From NCBI GenBank assembly GCA_030704615.1, contig CM060733.1, positions 45,632,001 through 45,696,000 on the forward strand: a stretch of DNA of 64,000 nt, read 5' to 3'. The notes under the pieces were generated by a model. The model was not told the DNA's origin. It worked only from the letters and a program-made list of their open reading frames with translations, and searched no databases. The stretch is from Takakia lepidozioides (taxonomy: Eukaryota > Streptophyta > Takakiopsida > Takakiales > Takakiaceae). A program made the translations under genes and the position numbers. Positions within the stretch are counted from its first letter, which is position 1; each line of letters begins with the position of its first letter. Below, in pieces: positions 58,066-64,000 of the stretch.

Positions 58066-60110
58066 ACAAGGAGTACATCCACAGATTTGTCTCTAATATA
58101 GACCAGCACAGGTTCTAGAAACAGGATTGTGGATCTTTCATGACACACTCACACTCTAAAAATTCCATAGATTTTTAGCAGAGTCCCAAAAACAGAAACC
58201 AGGTCTAGATAGGTAGATTTCCCCTTTCTGCAGCTATCCCCTCAAAAACTGAGTCAAACGGAGCTCATTTGACAAAGATATGACCAACCAGGCTCTTTAA
58301 ACATTTAAATTAGATCAAAAAGGTTTTTTTTTTTTTTTTAACACCAAAACGCTTTTGCCATTACAACCTGTTCCCAGGTTATCTACGAGTTCCCGAGGTC
58401 GTTCCCCTCCAGGATTCTCCAGGCACCAAGAGCTCGTTAATTCCAAAACTCGACCTCAGTTATGGATGGGGTATCACACCCTAGGGCGATTTCAAGAGCA
58501 GGTCAAGAGATGCACTGCGCAGCACCTTCATGGCTTATGGACAGGCGGCCTGCAATCGAAAGATTCGTGGATGGTTGCTGGACTTGCACAATACATCTAC
58601 CACATCGGAGGTGAAACCGAGGAACTGACTCCCACATATGACATTGCCAGTGTGAGAGGAAAAACAAGTTGTCCCATTGGTGGATCCCTTCGATATCACA
58701 GAGCTTTCAGGTGCACTTGGCTTGACGGCGAGAGTATTTGGCAGAACATCTCTTCCCTGTTTCTGTAAAACCCTGCACCTGCTTGCCATTACTTCTGCCA
58801 ATTTTTCCAGTCTCTAATTCTAGTTTAGAATCCTGCTTTGCACCCATATCCTGATCGTCCTCAATCTCTTTGGCAATATGGTGTGTACTGCCATCTTTGA
58901 TTCCGACATCTGCATTTAGTTCTTTGCTTCTCCTTTTTGTATCCCCTGATCCTACATTGTTCCGGTTAGTGTAAGTAGAAATTGGGGAGCTGTTTTAAGC
59001 GCCTGACAATGGGGAGCAATGGACCAGGGAACACAGGAGTAGCTGCGTGGCCTCGTACACCTGAAGGAATCAACCGAGATCTTCTCAGCTGCTTGGCACC
59101 AGCCCTGGAAAATATGGGTGGGGAATCACTCACAGGACTCAAAGGATCGTTATGGCCCACAGCTGGCCTAACCACTGCAATCACAGGCTCTTCGGCTACG
59201 GCATTGCTTTTCGGCGTTCTCTCCACATGTTGCATTCCATTTAGAGTGTCATTGTAGTGGTAGCCAATTGGCACTCCTATAATCACGCCTACGTTGAGCC
59301 AGGCTCGCCATGCATGACTCTCAGCCCCATCTCAGCAGTTGGTGACTAGCATCAACATCTTTCAGTTGACTCTCTCTCTATGTACGAGGCTTTGATTTAG
59401 CAGCCACAACTTATCAGCGTCGTTTCCCGAAATGATAGGGTCTCGCCGAGAGATCACATAACGACTCCTCGGCGCATGGCAATGCCTTAGTTGACTTCAA
59501 CCTGCCCTCCAGGCCAAGATTGTCCAGAACAAACACACCCCCGAATCACTGCCTGCCGCTGCACACTCAGATGTACCCAAGATTTTATTGCTCTCTTCAG
59601 CAACCCAACCGGATCAGACTAGTCAGCCAGACTCAGGCTGCACAACTCAAATTTCTCCAGACCATCCCTGCACACTCGATGATTTCCAAGACTCCGGAAA
59701 GAGCCTCCTCCTGCAAGAACCCCAGCCTCTCTCTGGCTTTCGGAGCGCATGCGTACAAATCATTGCGACTTCCTCAGTCTCTCGCCATCCAAAATCACAA
59801 CTTTTCTTCGCGTTTGAGCTCTCAAAATTCTGCAGCGAACTTGTCTGCTACAGAACTGGCCATATCTGTTTGGTAAGCCCGCAGCACCCGCAACCTGCAA
59901 TTGTCAACCACGGAAGAGTTCAACCAAGCACGCAGCGCTCATCGCTGCACAGTCAGCGGAGCTCGTTCCGCTCCCATCTCCTCCCCCACCACCCAGAAAC
60001 CAAAGATGATCGAAACCTGCATGTTTCTTTTTTGTTTATTAAGCTTATTAAACTAAGCACTACTTACACACAGGTAATCATACAAGTGCTAACCCTCAAC
60101 TCCTACCTTG
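58066..60110. other. Gypsy element 2: long leader or LTR body, non-coding
   Basis: A T run at 58326-58340, no domain in any open frame, no clear primer-binding site. Whether it belongs to the LTR or to the leader cannot be decided because the left LTR copy is short. Confidence 0.5.
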
Positions 60111-60486
60111 CACTCACAGGTAAGAGGTCATCTCTCTCGAGTGATAAGAAAACTCAAAACACACTGTTCACACAAAATATGAAATCCATCAACATCACTC
60201 TTTAATATAATAGTCGAGCCAGGGGCACCCCAAGCTATGGGGACTCCACCCCACAACAACCTATACCCCTACATAAGCACACTCAGATTCTAAAGCATGA
60301 GCTCGGTCGCGCAGGCTCAACTCGAGAGAGATGAGCTGCGCGACTGCCGCTCTCGTGAAGATAAGACGGACCAGGTGTCAAACTAAACTTGACACCTGAT
60401 TTAACACTTGACCTAAATCCAAGTGTTAAATACAAATAACTAGTTTTATGCTAGCTGTTTTCACACTGTGCTTATTTAACTTGACA
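60111..60486 (-). repeat. 5' LTR, start portion (Gypsy element 2)
   Basis: Ends at 60486 with ..ACTTGACA, i.e. TGTCAAGT on minus, like 5420 in element 1. 60142-60486 matches 48820-49167 almost perfectly; the main difference is a few bases at GCATGA(AGGA)GCTCGG. Confidence 0.8.
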
Positions 60487-60518
60487 AAATCTTTAGCCCT
60501 GTGCCTACTGAATACAAG

Positions 60519-61349
60519 TCACGTTGTCAATGGGACTTCGACTGCTCTCAGAACTAGCTCATGAGTCATGGGGCTCCTCCAGGTAAAGTCGATTGCAGCC
60601 GTTGTACTGCCCCTAGTGATGTTCACCACAATGTCCTGCCCTTCAATCATACCACCATCGAATATGGAAATCTTCACGTTTTCGTCGTCCACACCAATGC
60701 GAATGTCCCTATACAATGGAGAAGAGGAGCACACTCCTTCAGGAGAATAGGTCTCTCCGATGGAGTCCACCCACGTCCAGTGGCAGCAGTTCCACCGCAA
60801 CAGCATAGCAGTGCGCCTTCTTCTGCATGGGTGACCGTCGTAGCTGGGAAAATCGGAATCGAGGATGCACAGGAGCCACGGACTCCTCAGACCAAGATCG
60901 TCACCCCGCTCGAAGGCGTAGTGGCCTAGGATATACTCAAAAGCCACCAATGTTTCCACAATCGAACCAGTATCTTCTCTGTAATCTGTGTACCAGATAA
61001 CAATGTCTCCCGATGTGGCCGAATACATTGCATAATCGATGCCTCCAAATGGGCAGTCGTCCCGGTTCCGGAAGCACGACATCCTTGCAAAGGAGGACCT
61101 GAGGACGACTTGGATGCCGATGACCTTGCGAACAGCTACGAAGCCCTTAGATTTTGGAAATGATGCGAAGCGGAAGAGCAGTCCGGCCTCCAATAATGGA
61201 GCATCTGGGTCCCACGTACCCACCGACGGAGGTGGAACGTGTTCATCACGCCAGCGGTGGATGAACCCATACATCTTTCTCATCAACAAGTTATAGTTTG
61301 AGATCTGCCACCGAAGTCCATCCCCCCGGATGGAAATTCGGCGCCGCAT
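60519..61349 (-). CDS. Unknown accessory protein of MULE copy 2
   Basis: 276 residues, intact. It contains HRWRDEHVPPPSVGTWDPDAP, then LRSSFARMSCFRNRDDCPFGG-DYAMYSATSGDIVIW (about 105-140), a W-rich middle and GQDIVVN near the end. A related frame is at 61510-61791 in the opposite direction; both share the R.SF.RM.C.RN..DCP..G.DYAM....GDI(V/I)(I/V)W block. The family is not recognised. Its proposed start lies on a palindrome of the 61.8-62.4 kb family, so the first residues may not be real. It begins only 33 bp from the LTR edge, but belongs to the MULE, not to Gypsy. Confidence 0.5.
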   Translation of the reverse strand: MRRRISIRGDGLRWQISNYNLLMRKMYGFIHRWRDEHVPPPSVGTWDPDAPLLEAGLLFRFASFPKSKGFVAVRKVIGIQVVLRSSFARMSCFRNRDDCPFGGIDYAMYSATSGDIVIWYTDYREDTGSIVETLVAFEYILGHYAFERGDDLGLRSPWLLCILDSDFPSYDGHPCRRRRTAMLLRWNCCHWTWVDSIGETYSPEGVCSSSPLYRDIRIGVDDENVKISIFDGGMIEGQDIVVNITRGSTTAAIDFTWRSPMTHELVLRAVEVPLTT

Positions 61350-62435
61350 TTACATCGAAGAGGGGATGGACTTCGTCGTGTCCAGTGGCTATCGGCCCAC
61401 CTGGCAGTGACTGCCCATAGTTTGCATGGCAGGGTAGGAAACTGAAACGGCTACATTCATGCAGCAACCAATCTTCATCGGTCCAGGATCCTGTAGGGGG
61501 GAAATTTAAATGTGCCCTGGAGTGTTTGTGAGGAATTGCAGCGTTAGCTTGAACTTTTTCCAGCCACCGCGCTGCTCCTCCTCCATCCGGGAGCTGCTGT
61601 CATTGAGCGTACTCCGCTACTCTTTTTCAAGGATGCCGTGCCGCCGAAATCCAGCCGACTGCCCTTATCATGGCCACGATTATGCTATGTTCAAACCAGA
61701 ATTAGGAGACATCATTGTCTGGCTCTCTGTTTTCACAAACGCTGCTGGAATCAAGCAAGAGCCGCAATGGAGTCAACCGCTTTCGAGGTGAAAAATGAAA
61801 ATTGTTTCGTTACACGAAATACCAACACGGGTCTATAAATTGGACAGAAACGAGGTTGGCATTGCAAATGCGGCGACGCATTTCCAGCTTGGCAATGGAA
61901 ACTTCTTTTTGGACAAGGGAATGCGGTGCCGCATTTCCGTCCAACACTTCGAAAAGTGCACCTATTTCCGACCAGCGCGATGGAATGCGTTACCGCATTT
62001 CCGTGAGAGGGTCTGCAAATGGACAAATTGCGATGTCCGTTCTGGAAATGCGGCGCCGCATTTCCATGTCCGTCATCGACTTTTTTTTTACAATGGAATG
62101 CGGTGCCAATTTTTGCTGATGGGCCTGCAGTTCGAACAACGACCATCCCCAATATGGAAATGCGGCACCGCATTTCCAATTCCGCCATCTCGACCTCCTT
62201 GTTCGACCTCTGTAAGCGTGGTGGCATCCATGCAATGAGCGGGAGAGGCCAAAACTGGTGTGGACAAAGGAAATTTTGGAAATGCGGCACCGCATTTCCA
62301 ATCGATTACTTTTTACTATGCCAACATTGAAATGGAAAATTTAGTCCCTCCCCTGTTTTGGAAATGCGGTGCCGCATTTCCAAAAGAGGTTTTTAGAGTT
62401 GCCAAAATTTTGGAAATGCGGTGCCCCATTTCTGA
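61328..62435. repeat. Palindrome cluster of MULE copy 2, about 60-bp spacing
   Basis: About ten copies of an inverted repeat GGAAATGCGG(N)CCGCATTTCC-type at about 61328, 61864, 61919, 61981, 62044, 62096 (half), 62156, 62278, 62361 and 62411. Gaps in the main cluster are 55, 62, 63, 52, 60, 122, 83 and 50 bp, mostly near 60 or twice that. Spacers are unrelated to each other. The centre varies (CA, TG, CG, TA) while the arms hold. Confidence 0.9.
61510..61791 (+). pseudogene. Second, partial copy of the unknown accessory gene
   Basis: Plus strand, homologous over about 60 residues to the 61349-60519 protein (FSRMPCRRNPADCPYHG-DYAM..GDIIVW). The frame ends soon after the shared block, so it looks truncated. 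The two copies are head to head. Confidence 0.5.
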
Positions 62436-62569
62436 TTTTGGGAGCGTCGTGGTTTGGGCGATTGTGTGGCTGGAATGCACACTGGAGAGGGGTCACGAAT
62501 GTCGGGCAGAATTTCCTTTATATACTCTGGAAGAGAATTTACATTTACAGAGACTTCATTAAAATTCTA

Positions 62570-64000
62570 TTAATCTTGAAAATCATCCGAATCCTCATCC
62601 TGTTCTAGACTGTCCTGCTCCGCCTCCACCCCCTCAGTGCCTTTCTCATCTCCAGCGGACTGCTCGTTGGCCAGGCTTTCGAAAATCCCATCTTCCCCTT
62701 GCGGAACTGTCCATCTCACCTCCGTTGGGTCGTCTTCCTCCCTGTCTGCGTCGCTCTCATCCGCTGAATCACATATGTACTTTCGTACCCGTCTACCTGT
62801 CTGAGCTGCTGCCAACTCTTTCCTTATCCTTCTGTCCTCCCTAGCCCTCTCCAAAATCTGCTCTACTTTACTGGGATTCTCACTTCTTCTAATCGCTGTA
62901 TTTGCGAGTTTAGCTGCATAACTAGGAAGGGAGTAGTCCCTCACCGGGCTCGTCATGAAGTCGGCCCTCGCAAGAACGGGACATTCTTCCTGGCAGGAAG
63001 TGTAGGCCCTACATGTTTCGACCCGGACCCTGCAATCCTGCACATGACAATCATCAACGAGACTAATGAGAACCACAGTCGGGAAATTCGTTTGACAAAA
63101 ATGACCCAGAAGGCTTTGCAAACTTACAATGTTTGCACTCACTCGTATTCCGGGTTCTCCTCCGCATCAATGTCCACTGTGTCTTCCTCGGACTCCGACG
63201 AATCCGAGGAGACTTCCGCTCTGTTGGGAGCCTTAACATTCCGTTGCAGCCCTTCCAGATGGGATCCCCACACGGATGAATCCTCCTCGTAGGCAAAGAG
63301 GTGCCGGTCGGAAAACCGCCCAGCCCACATTGAGGCACCTGTTACAATGCCATCCACACATTACCACATGGCGCTTCAGATGTTGCGAACTACATCCTAA
63401 CGAGAATTTGCAGAACAGCATAGATCAAGATTCTGCATACCTGTCCCACAGATGAGGTCGAGCACTGTGCCCTCCACGTCTGTGCATGTCTCCATAATTG
63501 TCTGAATGAAGGCAGGGCTCCGAGTCCGTGAGTACCGCAGGGGTTCCGTTGAAGTGAGGCTATGAGGGAGAAGTTCCTTGGGAACGTTGTTGAACAGAAC
63601 GTCGTAATCGAGGGGGTCGCAGTTCGGGTCAACCTTTCCTCCCTCCTTCCGGAAAGCAAAGGTGGAGTTCTCCTTCACAAAGCAGTATGCATCGAACTGC
63701 TTCGTCTGCATACACAGGGGGAACGATTAGAAACCGAATGCGGCACCGCATTTGAAAACACCCAAGCAAATGAATGGACGAGTGCCAGTGTCGTAATCAC
63801 CTTCTTCCCTTCCGACCGAAGGCCCAGTGTGTTGATGCACGTCCACTTCTTTTTCAGAATCGGGACGGCGCTCTTGCGGGTCCACTTCGCAATTCCTGTC
63901 TGAGTGTTTTTTCCTCTGCTCGCCAGGACAACCACACAGCCTCTGTCGTCCAACACCATGCGGGCAAGCCCGAATCCTTTCTTCCAAAAGTCCTCCGAGT
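62570..64000 (-). CDS. Class-beta DNA methyltransferase-like gene of MULE copy 2 (partial, C-terminal exons)
   Basis: Minus strand, cut by the right edge. Exons: from the edge to 63801 (DFWKKGFGLARMVLDDRGCVVVLAS .. KKKWTCINTLGLRSEGKK), 63705-63441 (QFDAYCFVKE, RTRSPAFIQTIMETCTDVEG, VLDLICGTG), 63338-63143 (ASMWAGRFSDRHLFAYEED) and about 63040 to the stop at 62570 (DYSLPSYAAKLANTA, then an acidic coiled tail). All borders are GT-AG and in phase, and exon positions match those of the 20139-21583 region of copy 1. Together the SAM loop DLICGTGAS and FAYEED give the methyltransferase call. Motif IV lies outside the window. No lesion is seen, so this copy may be functional. Confidence 0.65.
63738..63755. 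repeat. Isolated palindrome in an intron of the second methyltransferase gene
   Basis: GAATGCGGCACCGCATTTG, same family as 61.8-62.4 kb, located in the intron between 63801 and 63705. Confidence 0.85.

Larger units (their letters stand above)
48733..60486 (-). mobile_element. Ty3/Gypsy retrotransposon with a DNA cytosine-5 methyltransferase (Gypsy element 2)
   Basis: Minus-oriented element of about 11.8 kb. Order from its 5' side: LTR segment (ending at 60486), long leader, extra ORF (58065-57442), gag, zinc knuckles, protease and methyltransferase in one frame (56843-52710), RT (52482-51436), RNase H (51493-50807), integrase with PHD finger (50806-49514), LTR segment (48820-49167). The two LTR segments are nearly identical, suggesting recent insertion. 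Lesions: frame breaks between 52710 and 52482, a frameshift in RNase H at about 51480, and an in-frame TGA at 50807. Confidence 0.85.
48295..64000. mobile_element. MULE copy 2 (inverted, runs off the window), host of Gypsy element 2
   Basis: Begins at 48305 with GGGGGCTGCTATTTCATGAG, 19 of 22 identical to the methyltransferase-side end of MULE copy 1. The expected left target duplication is GCATCGGTGA (48295-48304); its partner lies beyond the window. Content, once Gypsy element 2 is set aside: a LINE scrap, two copies of an unknown gene in opposite orientation, a palindrome cluster, and a methyltransferase gene on minus whose 3' end faces the left terminus, as in copy 1 mirrored. A CCGCGGGAATAGG motif (about 48405) echoes the subterminal CCGCGGAAATAGG of copy 1. 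The transposase, if present, is outside. Confidence 0.65.

Noticed and set aside
61751-62330. Overlapping ORFs with repeated MRRRIS / CGTAFP peptides
   Set aside because: Again translations of the palindrome cluster; frames overlap on both strands.

Overview
The window looks like a repeat-dense nuclear stretch from a plant of the streptophyte lineage, most likely a land plant other than a flowering plant. The evidence is a PPR protein with a complete C-terminal DYW domain, OSB-type PDF motifs (an organellar ssDNA-binding family of plants), GT-AG introns, tRNA-derived SINE-like units, LINEs and Ty3/Gypsy elements. Species cannot be told from the sequence. No bacterial-style operons, rRNA genes, intact tRNA genes or CRISPR arrays were seen.

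Layout. 1-5420: 5' part of a decayed, minus-strand Gypsy element (gag, a leader with a large tandem array, an LTR). 5421-9079: a host exon remnant, SINE-like and piggyBac-like non-autonomous elements, and the end of a LINE. 9090-21986: a complete 12.9 kb Mutator-like element (MULE) inserted in that LINE, with a perfect 10-bp target duplication. It carries a divergent gene pair: a MULE/SWIM transposase on minus and, on plus, an intron-rich gene combining a ParB/sulfiredoxin-like segment, AT-hook-like repeats and a class-beta N4/N6 DNA methyltransferase-like domain. It also holds about 22 copies of one strong palindrome. 21987-23060: the rest of the LINE. 23060-27600: short repeats. 27700-35454: PPR fragments, then a head-to-head pair of OSB/PPR genes, the minus one decayed and the plus one with an apparently intact DYW end. 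35614-40290: a LINE fragment, a broken RPL7 copy and a possible FLIP/FIRRM-like gene. 40403-48300: a piggyBac-like MITE, an intact DUF6924-like gene, a Gypsy RT fragment and a decayed Crypton-type tyrosine recombinase gene. 48305 to the window end: a second MULE of the same family, inverted, running off the right edge. It carries a second methyltransferase paralogue and a different palindrome family, and is interrupted by a Gypsy element (about 48733-60486).

That second Gypsy element has the order gag, zinc knuckles, protease, DNMT3/DRM-like cytosine-5 methyltransferase, RT, RNase H, integrase, PHD finger. So two unrelated kinds of mobile element in one window carry DNA methyltransferases of two different chemical classes. 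Each MULE copy also carries its own family of perfect palindromes close to or inside the methyltransferase gene. The inference offered here, not shown, is that the palindromes are cognate sites for an element-encoded DNA-binding or modifying protein. Most of the copies have lesions (frameshifts, stops); the Gypsy gag-PR-methyltransferase frame and the PPR-DYW frame are the longest intact ones.
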